Positions 21,403 to 29,709 of a stretch of DNA of 59,205 bases are shown here, piece by piece; within the stretch, counting starts at the first letter, position 1; the number at the start of each line of letters is the position of its first letter. The translations under genes and the position numbers were made by a program. This DNA comes from a virus. Location: positions 1 through 59,205 of IMG/VR virus record IMGVR_UViG_3300007076_000006; one strand, 5' to 3'. The notes beneath the pieces are model-generated. The model searched no databases, had not been told where the DNA came from, and saw only the letters and a program-made list of their open reading frames with translations.

Positions 21403-22433
21403 TTTTCGTACTCCGGTTCGACGACGTCGCGGAGATAACCCATCGAGTACATGTTGAGCCGCGGCACGGTGCCCTCGTGGAACAGGCAGGCGGCTTCCTC
21501 GGGTCGAAAATGCACGCCGGGCCACGCCTCGGTTCCCCACCAGGCCTGATCAATCCGTTTCCAGTCGCGGGTGAACACGTCCCGGTTGCGAGCCCAGAAA
21601 AAGGTCCCGGAATAGTGCCAGCTCGAGCTGCTGCCCTGGAACCCGGCTCCAATCTTCTTGAACGACCCGGCCAGTGCGTGCGCCTGTAGTGCCAGCTCGA
21701 CCAGCGGCAGATAATCCAGGTTGACCTCGTAGAGCATGTGCGCCCACGGGTGGCACGTGACGCCGGGATTGACCGGCCGAGTGACTCCCTTGGCGTGGCC
21801 GTAGAACGTGGCGTGTCCGGGCTCCAACGTGGCGACCTTCTCCCACAGAGATCCCCAGGTGGCGACCTCGCGAAGGTGAGCCACGTTGTCGATGACGACC
21901 CATTGCACCGTATCGCCGGCGACGGCTCGCACGTACTCCTGGACCGCCTCGGGCGGATCGCAGCTATGGTCGCGCACGACGGCGATCACGCGGACCCCGT
22001 TGAAGACGTGGAATCGCTGCAAGAGCTGGTCGAGATTCCGCTGCCAGACGCCGTTACCCCGGATCGGCATGACGTGGAAGAGCAGGTGCCGGACGGCGAT
22101 CGGCGAGGGCGCGCGGTCGGCGCACGACGGGCAGTCAGTCAGCACACAGGTTGTGTGCTTGGCACAGGCGAACACTTTTTTCTCGACGTGGCCGGAGCAG
22201 GTCGGACATAGGCGACGCTCCCCTGTTTCGGCGCCGAGGTGCCGGCAGGGCGACCTTTGTTTCGCAAGCGAGATTCCCGGATTAAACTTACTCCCCCCGT
22301 GTACCGCCGGATCGCCCGGAGCGCGAAGATAGGAGTACCGTTCATCGTAAAGCGCACGATAGCACAAGCCGCATTCGTCCGGCTGCGGCGTTCGATGACG
22401 GCTCAGGCAACTTCGCACTCTATTCATACGCAT
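21360..22433 (-). CDS. Glycosyltransferase-like protein with N-terminal cysteine-rich domain
   Basis: 357 residues. Residues 15-110 are cysteine-rich (CRHLGAETGERRLCPTCSG, FACAKHTTCVLTDCPSC), a zinc-binding layout I associate with planctomycete glycosyltransferase genes. The main domain (115-357) has HLLFHVMPIRGNGVWQ, YGHAKGVTR, WHYSGTFFWARNRDVF and WWGTEAWPG, like proteins predicted to transfer sugars. A DxD is not obvious. Starts at ATG 22433; an in-frame ATG at 22427 is better spaced from GGTGG. Glycosyltransferase is an inference. Confidence 0.6.
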   Translation of the reverse strand: MRMNRVRSCLSRHRTPQPDECGLCYRALYDERYSYLRAPGDPAVHGGSKFNPGISLAKQRSPCRHLGAETGERRLCPTCSGHVEKKVFACAKHTTCVLTDCPSCADRAPSPIAVRHLLFHVMPIRGNGVWQRNLDQLLQRFHVFNGVRVIAVVRDHSCDPPEAVQEYVRAVAGDTVQWVVIDNVAHLREVATWGSLWEKVATLEPGHATFYGHAKGVTRPVNPGVTCHPWAHMLYEVNLDYLPLVELALQAHALAGSFKKIGAGFQGSSSSWHYSGTFFWARNRDVFTRDWKRIDQAWWGTEAWPGVHFRPEEAACLFHEGTVPRLNMYSMGYLRDVVEPEYEKWKSENRQGLSVTG

Positions 22434-23367
22434 CCACCGTTACGGTTGCCGGGCCAGCGCCACCGCAACAGGTATCGCCACCGGGAGGCGTGATGTTGCC
22501 GGACCACTGGATGTGGAATGGGTTGCAGCAACTGATAATGGAGAATGATCCGCTGAGAACAGCGTCGGCCCAATCGAGATGGAACAATGCCGTTCCGTCA
22601 TCCTGGAAAAAGTTGATGCGCGTCGTCATGACACCACACAGCCCCGCGCCGCCTCCGGTACCGCCTTTAACGAGTAACCTGTTGAACGGATCAACGCCTG
22701 GATCGCAGCTCCCTGTTCCGCCAAAAAGAACGCATTCCACTCGGACGGATGCCCTGACGTTGCACTGCGATTGAAGATGAACTGGGGAGGGGTTGCACCA
22801 CTGGAGGGCGTTCGCTCCCGTAGCAAATTTCGGTATCGCGAAAGTGCCACTACCAAACGATGGATAGGTTGTGCAGCCCGTAACCGACCAGGTCACGTTA
22901 AGCGTGTCTGCGATCGAGCAAATCGGTGAGACGCCTGATCCACAAGTTAAATCAGACTTCGGCCCAGCACCGCTTCCCGACCCGCTGCCACTTCCCGACC
23001 CAGACCCGCTGCCACTTCCAGACCCCGATCCCGACCCGCTCTGAGCACAGCACGGCTGCCCAAAGGCAAACGTTGGCCGCCCCCGACAATCGAGGATGCG
23101 TCGGGCGAGCGTGCGGCCGACGTGCCCGGCGCCCGACCCGCTGCCGCTTCCGCTGCCCGCGGGGAGACAGCAGCTCGCGGCGAATGCCTGACGGCCGCGG
23201 CAATCGAGGATGCGTCTGGCCAGGTGCAGGTTGTGCGGAAGTCCCGCTGGGTTGCCGTAGGCCAGACCGCTGCCGCTCAGCTCCCCGCAGCAGTTGGCCG
23301 CGTACACCTGGCGGCTTCGGCCGTCGAGCAGTCGCCGGGCAAAGTGGCGCCGAATCGGCAGCGTCAT
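22420..23367 (-). CDS. Tail protein with ARRILDCRGR modules and SG linkers
   Basis: 315 residues. Three related modules near the N-terminus (RRLLDGRSRQVYAANCC; ARRILDCRGRQAFAASCC; ARRILDCRGRPTFAFGQPCC) are separated by serine-glycine linkers, the longest being about 28 residues of SG repeats. The C-terminal 180 residues are beta-rich with scattered cysteines. The modules may be metal- or ligand-binding beads on flexible linkers at the tail tip. I know no named domain for them. Confidence 0.6.
   Translation of the reverse strand: MTLPIRRHFARRLLDGRSRQVYAANCCGELSGSGLAYGNPAGLPHNLHLARRILDCRGRQAFAASCCLPAGSGSGSGSGAGHVGRTLARRILDCRGRPTFAFGQPCCAQSGSGSGSGSGSGSGSGSGSGSGSGAGPKSDLTCGSGVSPICSIADTLNVTWSVTGCTTYPSFGSGTFAIPKFATGANALQWCNPSPVHLQSQCNVRASVRVECVLFGGTGSCDPGVDPFNRLLVKGGTGGGAGLCGVMTTRINFFQDDGTALFHLDWADAVLSGSFSIISCCNPFHIQWSGNITPPGGDTCCGGAGPATVTVDAYE
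22965..23043. repeat. Degenerate hexanucleotide repeat encoding SG linkers
   Basis: About thirteen 6-bp units coding Ser-Gly lie in the tail gene, with a shorter run at 23133-23163. Units vary at third positions, so the linker is kept at the protein level. Confidence 0.8.
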
Positions 23368-25211
23368 GGGTTAAGGTCCACAACCCAGATTGCAATATCA
23401 TCGAGCCATTTCTCGGCGACCGGGTCCCACTTCTGGAGGAACGCATCGTAGAACCCGCTGGCGTCGGGGCCGCTCACCAGGCGGACGACCTGGGCCACCT
23501 CGTGATGGATCGCAACGTTCGGGCCTGGGCCGCCCGGCTGCACGAAAGCGGTGTCGTCGAAAATGATCTTCGTGACGGTGGCAGGAACGACGTCCGGCAG
23601 CACCAGGCCGACCGTGGCGCCGTTGGAATGAGAGGCAGGCGTCGTCCCGTTGTAGCCCCTGAGCACCACAAAGAGCGTCCCGGCGACGCCCGTCACGAGC
23701 ATCTGCTCGCTGTCAATCAGGATGACGAAGCGATCCACGGTCGGGAATAGAGCCGCGCTGTTGACCGTCAGTGACAGGGCCGTGCTGGTGATCCCACCGT
23801 TGAGCGTATTGGTGATCGCCGGGATAACCCGGCAGGCCCGGCTGTACTGGTTGTGCTTGGCCGCCGTGGTGCCGGCCACAGCCCGCGTCACCGTCCAGCT
23901 CGTGGTGCCGGCGCCGGCAGTGACCGTCATCTGCTCGCTGTCGATCTTGATATCGAAGCTGCCGACGGCGGGGAATTCGGCCGCGCTGTTCACCGTTACC
24001 GTCGTGGCGACTTCGTCGATCGCCGTGATGGCCACCGTGCAGTTCTTGGTGTCCTGGACCGTCAGGCCGGGCCCGCAGCAGTAGTCGAAAACCCATTCCG
24101 CGACGACCTCGTAGACGGCCATGCCGGAGTCGTGGGGCATCGGCGCTTTCGGAAGATCGTGGTATTGAGCGCGGACCACGGTGAACGTGCCGGCCCCAGA
24201 CCCGGCGCCGGCGGTCACCTTCATCACCTCGCCCTGAATCCAGATGTAGAACGGTGTGATCTGGGGGAATGAGGAACGGTTTGCGATTGGGACTGACGTG
24301 GCGGTTGCCGTGATTCCGCTGCTGAGCGTTGAGGAGCCCGCCCCCAGCTTGGTCCGTCGCCAGATCAGAGCGTAGGTGTTGTTCGGGACGTTGAGGTTGA
24401 GGTTCCGCTCGAAAGCTGGTTCGGCAACGAATGACCCCGTTCGGCCGCCGGCCTTGTTGGTCCAGTTCCCGAAGATAGAAATATCTTGCTCAGTCCAGGC
24501 ATAGCCGCCGACCAGTGTCACCGTGGCGCCGTTGGAATGGTCGGTCAACTGTGTGCCCGACTGGGCCCGGGTGATCGTCCAAGTTGTGGTCCCGGCTCCG
24601 GCCGTTACCTGCAAGACCTCGTCGTTGATCTTGATGAGGAAGTTGTTCCGGCCGGGGAAAGCCGAGGCGCTGTTGACCACCAGCGACGTGGCGGTGCCGG
24701 AGACGACGCCATTGAGCGTCGTTGTCGGTGCGCCTGCTGAAGTCACTTGCACGGGCACCGGGGGCTCGTGGCAGCAGTAGTCGAAGATCCATTCGCGATC
24801 GGCGTTGCTACGCAGGTAGCCCTTCCAGGCCAGCACAATAGCCCCCACCGGCACGTCCTTCTCGCCATCGCGCTCGTAAGCCGAAAGGCTGCTCAGCGTG
24901 CCGATCTGGCCGTTGGGCCGTTCGATCCAGCCTCCGTTCACGTCCTCTATCATTTCCGTCCAGGCGTAAGTGCCCGCGCCGTCCGTGGCGTCGATCCGAA
25001 TCGGAATGGGCCTGTCAACTGTCCCGATGATGTGGATGCCCGTGGCGGAATCGATCGCTTGCAGGTTGCCGCCCACGGTGAGCCGGGAAAGCCGCTCCAC
25101 TTCGCGGAGCGCGCGGAGCAGCTCGCGAACGCCTTCCGCGGCGAAGGGCACGTCGCCCATCGCGCCGAGCAAGGCGTTGGCGATACGGTCGAGGTTGAAG
25201 GAGACGGCCAT
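23364..25211 (-). CDS. Repeat-containing tail structural protein
   Basis: 615 residues. After an N-terminal helical segment, at least four copies of a 60-70 residue module occur. Each has a hydrophobic strand ending in NSA..FP, then FxIxIDxExMxVTAGAG, then a WTVTRA.GT...H.NGA segment. Such modules are common in large phage tail or fibre proteins. The end (VWVVDLNP) lies next to the SG-linker protein with an ATGA overlap. Likely distal tail or fibre; no enzyme motif. Confidence 0.7.
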   Translation of the reverse strand: MAVSFNLDRIANALLGAMGDVPFAAEGVRELLRALREVERLSRLTVGGNLQAIDSATGIHIIGTVDRPIPIRIDATDGAGTYAWTEMIEDVNGGWIERPNGQIGTLSSLSAYERDGEKDVPVGAIVLAWKGYLRSNADREWIFDYCCHEPPVPVQVTSAGAPTTTLNGVVSGTATSLVVNSASAFPGRNNFLIKINDEVLQVTAGAGTTTWTITRAQSGTQLTDHSNGATVTLVGGYAWTEQDISIFGNWTNKAGGRTGSFVAEPAFERNLNLNVPNNTYALIWRRTKLGAGSSTLSSGITATATSVPIANRSSFPQITPFYIWIQGEVMKVTAGAGSGAGTFTVVRAQYHDLPKAPMPHDSGMAVYEVVAEWVFDYCCGPGLTVQDTKNCTVAITAIDEVATTVTVNSAAEFPAVGSFDIKIDSEQMTVTAGAGTTSWTVTRAVAGTTAAKHNQYSRACRVIPAITNTLNGGITSTALSLTVNSAALFPTVDRFVILIDSEQMLVTGVAGTLFVVLRGYNGTTPASHSNGATVGLVLPDVVPATVTKIIFDDTAFVQPGGPGPNVAIHHEVAQVVRLVSGPDASGFYDAFLQKWDPVAEKWLDDIAIWVVDLNP

Positions 25212-25344
25212 GCGGACAGCCTACCGCAGCGGCGGGATGAGCTGCGAGCATGGCAGGAGCAGGCTGGCGGAAAAGGCTTGCGGGGCGGCGGCGTCAGCTG
25301 GAAAATCACGGGTCAAAGATCTGCCAGCACATAGGAGAAAGCCC
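25212..25344. other. Divergent intergenic region of a moron
   Basis: 133 bp between a minus-strand tail gene and the plus-strand lipoprotein gene. It must hold a plus-strand promoter, but the best candidate (TTGCGG near 25274 with GAAAAT about 20 bp later) is weak. TAGGAGAAA before 25345 is a good ribosome site. Confidence 0.35.
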
Positions 25345-25833
25345 ATGTCTCGATCATCCTTCTTGATCCTGTGCATCTACGCTTTCGCAATGGGATGCGG
25401 CACAGGGAAGCCGACCGGGCCGGGGGCAAGTCCCGAAGAACCCATTAGTCAGGGCAACTTTTTCGGCGCCTATGAATTCAATGAGGCAGCGGCGGACGCT
25501 CGCTTCTTGAATAAATCGGTCACCATTGCCGTCCTCGTCTCGAAGATCGGCAAGAGCCAGGATGGGAGATATTACGTTGGTGCCCACAAGTGGTCGGCAG
25601 TTCCCGGCGGTGAACCCAACCTGTTGTGCTTCTGGGAGGAATCGAAGGCGACGGAAATTGCTTCCCTTAAACCAGGTTCGAAGATCTCTGTCACCGGAGT
25701 ATGCAAAGGCAAAAGTGCAGATTCCTCACGAAACCCACCATATCGGATCGCCCTCGAAAAATGCTCTTTTCGTTCCTACAGCGATGAAGAGTGGCAGGCA
25801 TTGATGCAAAAAGACGTGAAGCCGACTAAATGA
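25345..25833 (+). CDS. Lipoprotein with tRNA_anti-like OB fold (moron)
   Basis: 162 residues. A lipoprotein signal (FLILCIYAFAMGC, lipobox AMGC) is followed by an OB-fold-like domain as in tRNA_anti-like lipoproteins of environmental bacteria: LNKSVTIAVLVSKIGK, then YYVGAHKW and LKPGSKISVTGVCKGKS. It lies on the opposite strand inside the tail operon with its own ribosome site and lower GC, features of a lysogeny-expressed moron. It might alter the lysogen's envelope; superinfection exclusion is a guess. Confidence 0.7.
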   Translation: MSRSSFLILCIYAFAMGCGTGKPTGPGASPEEPISQGNFFGAYEFNEAAADARFLNKSVTIAVLVSKIGKSQDGRYYVGAHKWSAVPGGEPNLLCFWEESKATEIASLKPGSKISVTGVCKGKSADSSRNPPYRIALEKCSFRSYSDEEWQALMQKDVKPTK

Positions 25834-25834
25834 G

Positions 25835-26797
25835 TTAGACGGCCGCGAACAGAAGGGCAAACGCATAGGTCTGAAACTTCGGGTTGCCGGAATCCACGGG
25901 AGGGTTGCCAGGCGTGAAGGCATGGGTGAGATACCAGTTCCAGTCAAGGCCTGGGTCATTATTCCAACCAGCATTGGCTCCGCCTTGCTTCGGGTTGAAA
26001 TAGGTGATGTGCAAAATCACGTCGAAGGTTGCCGCAACATCCCCATCCGCAGCCGCTTGATCTGCGTCGGTTGGGTCCATGCGCGGCTCCAAATCGTAGT
26101 CCTCGAAAAGCAGTGTTTGAGCAGGGTAGCCGGCAAAGGGTTGGCTGTTGATCTTGTTCAGCCCAGCATCCAGGTTGGCCGCGTCTCCATTGGCGTCGAG
26201 AAGATAAGCGGCCGGCACCTGTACCCAGACCCAGTGCAGCCGCTTTCGAGTGACAGGGACGCCTCCCCGACCGGGGAAGACATTCCCATTAAACGGACCC
26301 TCGACGTAGCGCCATTCGAATCCTTCTCTGCTGAGAAATTCACTGTGGGGCTTTTGGCGGTTGATGACATAACGTTGCCACTCTCCCCCGATCTCCCCGT
26401 CTTCGCGAAGCTTGTAGGGAAGCTGCTCAAAGCTGTAGGTCAGCCGCGCAATGTCATAATCCGTGTTGTCGCCTGAGACCGGGTTGCCCGAATGGCCAGT
26501 GAAATGGACGCCCTCGAACCCCACTAGCCGCGTGGCCCGCAGTGATGATTTGTGCGGGTGCTGCCAGGGCAACTTGCGATGCATCCGGTTGCCGTTCCGG
26601 AGCGACCAGCCTAGCGCGTCCTTGATGTGGTTGAAACGGTTCGGCCACGGCGTTTGATACGTGTGCGCCAGAATCATCCCCGGCCCGTGCGCAGCGCTTC
26701 CGTGCCCAACCCACGAGCGGTTGCTGATGTATTCCGCGTAGGGCACAGTGATCTGTGTGCCGTAGCGGTTCGCAGGGACGTTCAGCTTGCCAGCCAT
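25835..26797 (-). CDS. Distal tail protein candidate
   Basis: 320 residues, rich in aromatic residues and beta segments (RLHWVWVQVPAAYLLDANGD; TFDVILHITYFNPKQGG; LDWNWYLTHAFTPGNPP). It directly follows the tape-measure-like gene, the position of a distal tail or baseplate protein. No catalytic motif. The assignment rests on position. Confidence 0.55.
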   Translation of the reverse strand: MAGKLNVPANRYGTQITVPYAEYISNRSWVGHGSAAHGPGMILAHTYQTPWPNRFNHIKDALGWSLRNGNRMHRKLPWQHPHKSSLRATRLVGFEGVHFTGHSGNPVSGDNTDYDIARLTYSFEQLPYKLREDGEIGGEWQRYVINRQKPHSEFLSREGFEWRYVEGPFNGNVFPGRGGVPVTRKRLHWVWVQVPAAYLLDANGDAANLDAGLNKINSQPFAGYPAQTLLFEDYDLEPRMDPTDADQAAADGDVAATFDVILHITYFNPKQGGANAGWNNDPGLDWNWYLTHAFTPGNPPVDSGNPKFQTYAFALLFAAV

Positions 26798-26809
26798 CTT
26801 CGGTTGATC

Positions 26810-27565
26810 TCATCCGTTGAGTGAACCAGACATCGCGCGCAGAGCCGCTATTCTTGAATGCGGGTCGTCTGCTCCCTTTTCCCTCAAGATCGCGAGAATC
26901 TGTTGGGCGGCATCTGCCGTCTTTTCCGCCGGATCTGTGGCACCGCCGACAGCCTTCAAGGCCGCGATGTTCTGTTGCTTGGCGTACTCCAGGGCGCCGC
27001 TGTATGAGGCGTCGAAGCCGGACGCGCCGACGGAGGACGCGCTACGCTTGTAATTGGGATCGTTGGAGAACATCTTGCCGGTGGTTTCGAGTGGGCCCTC
27101 CAACACTCCAAGCTTTCTCATGCTGTTGCGCCATTTGGCGCCGAGGTCATTCGAGACGCCCACCAGGGCCAGGGCATCCCCCGCAAGCTCTGTGGTTGCG
27201 CGCGGCAGATCGGCCGCTTCCGCGAGAATCTTGCCGGCCCATGATTGTTTGACCGCGAGCGCTGTATCGCCGAGGGCACGCACAGCGTCAGTCGCCGCCC
27301 TGAGCACCGGGACCAGGAAGCTTCCGAATACCGCCGTCGTGTCTCGTAGCGCCTGATCGAATTGTGCGGCAGCCGCTGGGCTACCTGCCCGACCAAGAGC
27401 CAGCGCGCCCCCCAAACTGGCGGCACCGGCCAAAGGCAAGCCCAGCCCACCGAGCAATCCGCCGGCCCCACTAAGCGAGCTGCCCAATTGCTTCGTAAAC
27501 TTACCGATCGCACCGCTATCCTTGGGCACTAGATCGACGGTGACTTTGACGTTCTTCTCGGCCAT
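26810..27565 (-). CDS. Short tape-measure-like tail protein
   Basis: 251 residues. It begins MAEKNVKVTVDLVPKDSG, then has long glycine/alanine-rich hydrophobic helices (GAGGLLGGLGLPLAGAASLG; VLRAATDAVRALGDTALAV), as in tape measure proteins. It sits right after the tail chaperones. At this length, it would span only about 40 nm (taking 0.15 nm per residue), so the tail would be very short. It could instead be a fragment or another tail core protein. Confidence 0.6.
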   Translation of the reverse strand: MAEKNVKVTVDLVPKDSGAIGKFTKQLGSSLSGAGGLLGGLGLPLAGAASLGGALALGRAGSPAAAAQFDQALRDTTAVFGSFLVPVLRAATDAVRALGDTALAVKQSWAGKILAEAADLPRATTELAGDALALVGVSNDLGAKWRNSMRKLGVLEGPLETTGKMFSNDPNYKRSASSVGASGFDASYSGALEYAKQQNIAALKAVGGATDPAEKTADAAQQILAILREKGADDPHSRIAALRAMSGSLNG

Positions 27566-27568
27566 CGG

Positions 27569-27946
27569 CTAATCGCCTTCCCCGCGAGTTTGCAGCCGCG
27601 CGAGCCCCGGGTTCTTGACGAGGTACGCTTGCCAGCGGGCTTCGATCTGATCCTCGGTAAAAAGCTTGAACTGTCGCAGCCGACCCTTGAACATCTCGGC
27701 AAAGCTCACGCCCCACTCGCGCCGCACGGCAACCTTGCCGGGCTGGCCGGGGATCTCACGCGGCTTGTCCGGCACCGGCCAGTAGACGCCCTGCTCCGCA
27801 TGTTCGTCGTCACCCGGCCGGAAATAGATGTTGAGCAGCTCCCAGTCATCCAGCTCGGCTATCTGGGCCAGCGTGAGCTGCCAGGGCGGCCGGACCAGGA
27901 GAGCCTTGACCTGGCTCTCGGTCAGCCGGTCGGCGTCTTCTCCCCC
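27569..27946 (-). CDS. Tail chaperone extension reached by -1 frameshift (GT-like)
   Basis: This frame has no start codon of its own near its beginning and is open from within the end of the 27922-28374 gene. It reads GESGGEDADRLTESQVKALL and then RPPWQLTLAQIAELDDWELL, ending NPGLARLQTRGEGD. It lies one base back (-1) from the upstream frame, and a run of five G gives a slip site. By analogy with lambda G/GT, ribosomes would make a fusion of about 268 residues. A GTG at 27775 offers a poorer independent start. Confidence 0.65.
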   Translation of the reverse strand, partial: GGEDADRLTESQVKALLVRPPWQLTLAQIAELDDWELLNIYFRPGDDEHAEQGVYWPVPDKPREIPGQPGKVAVRREWGVSFAEMFKGRLRQFKLFTEDQIEARWQAYLVKNPGLARLQTRGEGD

Positions 27947-28374
27947 GGATTCGCCGGGGGCGTCGAATTTGGGACCGGCGTCAACACGGCGTCGAGCGCG
28001 GCGTTGAAGTCGGCTGGGTTTTCGTCGTACAGCGCCTCGGCCGGGTTTTCGTCAGGTTCATCGGCCGTCAGCGTCGGGTGGTTGCGTAGCAAGATCAGCA
28101 GGAGCATTTGCAGCCGGCCGGGGCGGTTGCGAAGGGCTTCCTGGCAAATGCCGCCGTCCCAGGCGAACCGGCCCGCCGCACTCGAAAGGAAGATCTCGCG
28201 GAGCTGCCCCTGATAATCCTCGACGGGCAGATCGTCCTTGGCGTCGATCACTTCCTTGCGCGCCTGCTGCTTGAGCCAGCGGACAAACTCGGCCTTGTCC
28301 TTCTGCCGGGGCGGCACGACGGCCCAGACTTTGTCGGCGGCGGATACGTCGAATCGTGGGGAAACTTCGCTCAT
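27922..28374 (-). CDS. Tail assembly chaperone (G-like)
   Basis: 150 residues. The ATG overlaps the upstream stop. Helical, charged protein (RQKDKAEFVRWLKQQARKE; GQLREIFLSSAAGRFAWDGG) between the major tail protein and the tape-measure candidate, the conserved place of tail chaperones. It ends NPGEKTPTG after the slippery G run, and the -1 frame continues for about 126 residues. The assignment is by position and frameshift, not by sequence similarity. Confidence 0.65.
   Translation of the reverse strand: MSEVSPRFDVSAADKVWAVVPPRQKDKAEFVRWLKQQARKEVIDAKDDLPVEDYQGQLREIFLSSAAGRFAWDGGICQEALRNRPGRLQMLLLILLRNHPTLTADEPDENPAEALYDENPADFNAALDAVLTPVPNSTPPANPGEKTPTG
27940..27948 (-). promoter_or_regulatory. 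Likely -1 programmed frameshift site
   Basis: Minus-strand codons CCG GGG GAG contain five consecutive G. A slip of one base back lets the P-site tRNA re-pair perfectly with GGG and continues in the long open -1 frame. The zero-frame stop is 16 bases further. Confidence 0.6.
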
Positions 28375-28910
28375 CCGGGTCTTGCCTCCACTTCGTGCTC
28401 TTTGATGATCTCGCCCTTGGCATCGAACAGCCGCGGCGGCTGGTAATGCCAGTCGCAGTAGTACCGCACGTTGAGCAGATCGGCCTGCTCGTATTGCTTT
28501 ACGCCGGCGACCACAAGGGCCGGTTTGTCCAATTCGTCAGCCACCTGCCAGACGGCCCAGCGCGAGCACGTCCGCTGGTCGCATGGCACGTTCATCAGGC
28601 CAAGCGGTCGTCCTACACGTCGCCGGCCGGCCAGGAGTGTGGGCGCTTGCACCGGTGGCGCGTCGGGGTCTGCGGCGGGGGGCGTCTTGGGCGTCGCCGG
28701 CCTGGTCGGAAGCCACTTGAGCTGGGTTCGGCCGGCAACGACTTCGGGCGGCGAAACGATCCGACCATCGGGATCGGTGCGCCACGCCTTGTACTCGCCG
28801 GTCGCGAGGTTGGCCCAGAACGCCTTGCGGATGGGCTGCCCGGTCGCCAGGTCCACCAGGACGCCAGCCACGCCGCTCTTGGCGTCGATGATCGCTGACG
28901 GCGCGGACAT
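28371..28910 (-). CDS. Hypothetical tail-region protein
   Basis: 179 residues. The first 60 residues look like a beta sandwich (KSGVAGVLVDLATGQPIRKA), followed by a proline-rich linker and a C-terminal part with cysteines and histidines (CDQRTCSRWAVWQVADE; VRYYCDWHYQPP). It overlaps the stop of the major tail candidate. Not recognised; perhaps a tail accessory protein. Confidence 0.5.
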   Translation of the reverse strand: MSAPSAIIDAKSGVAGVLVDLATGQPIRKAFWANLATGEYKAWRTDPDGRIVSPPEVVAGRTQLKWLPTRPATPKTPPAADPDAPPVQAPTLLAGRRRVGRPLGLMNVPCDQRTCSRWAVWQVADELDKPALVVAGVKQYEQADLLNVRYYCDWHYQPPRLFDAKGEIIKEHEVEARPG

Positions 28911-29311
28911 CAGTTCTGGCCCTGGGGCAGCGTGAAGGCTCCGTTGGATTTGAAGCTGCCGATGTCAAAGCCAACGGTCTGCCGCACGGGGTTGGAGTGG
29001 CGGGCCGAGAGGATGCGGACAATCGGCATGCTGTAAAAGTTGCCGTCGGCCACGTTGGGGTAGAGCTTGACTGGCCCACCGTCAGCACGGCAATAAATGC
29101 CGGGCGGATCGACGGTGTAATTCGCGCTGTCCCAGTCACCACGGGCAGAGCAGTCCAGGACCTCGACGCCCGTCAGGCCAGTTTCCTTGCCGTTGTCCTC
29201 GAAGGTGGTGGTATCCAGGTCGTCGGCCTTGTGGTCAACGCTGTACTCCTTGAGCTTCAGGTTGACCGCGACCCACTGGATGCGACCCTGTTTGCCGGCA
29301 CGCTTAGCCAT
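28910..29311 (-). CDS. Major tail protein candidate
   Basis: 133 residues, beta-rich, with VNLKLKEYSVDHKADDLDTT, a GVEVLDCSARGDWDSANYTV region and a C-terminal strand set. Small size, the conserved position just before the chaperone pair, and the DxxTFED motif near the N-terminus fit tail tube proteins of short-tube siphoviruses. No direct family match made. Confidence 0.55.
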   Translation of the reverse strand: MAKRAGKQGRIQWVAVNLKLKEYSVDHKADDLDTTTFEDNGKETGLTGVEVLDCSARGDWDSANYTVDPPGIYCRADGGPVKLYPNVADGNFYSMPIVRILSARHSNPVRQTVGFDIGSFKSNGAFTLPQGQN

Positions 29312-29359
29312 GACACCATCTCCCCGACGTTACTTCGCGGACCCGACCACGAGCTGCTT

Positions 29360-29695
29360 TCATTCGGGGACGAAGACATACTTGGGCTCGCCGATCTTGT
29401 CGCCCTCGCGGCGGTACTTGGCGCGCTTGCCAGGCTTGTCGCCGGCGGCGGGTACCGGCAGCTCGATCTCGGCCACTTCGCGGGGCTGGTGCACGCCCTG
29501 GCCATCGTGCGGGCCGCCGACGATGGGCACGGCCGGATTGTCCAGCATCAGCTCGTGGCGTGGATTGCCGTCACGATGCTGGTAGGGATGAGCCCCTTCA
29601 AGCTTGGGGTTCTCTTCCTTCGCCTTCTCGCGCAGCGCGGCGAATTCCTTGTCGCTGACCGCCGTCGCTTGCTTGTTCTTGTGCACCAGGGGCAT
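29360..29695 (-). CDS. Hypothetical structural-region protein
   Basis: 111 residues, charged, with an HDGQGVHQPREVAEIELPVP segment and a basic C-terminal half ending KYVFVPE. No membrane or zinc motif. Located between two probable tail genes. Function unknown. Confidence 0.5.
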   Translation of the reverse strand: MPLVHKNKQATAVSDKEFAALREKAKEENPKLEGAHPYQHRDGNPRHELMLDNPAVPIVGGPHDGQGVHQPREVAEIELPVPAAGDKPGKRAKYRREGDKIGEPKYVFVPE

Positions 29696-29709
29696 CGCTC
29701 CCGCCTTTC

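Noticed and set aside
22965-23163. Short periodic repeats resembling a CRISPR or satellite array
   Set aside because: The units are 6 bp, in frame, and encode Ser-Gly linkers with third-position variation; there are no spacers.
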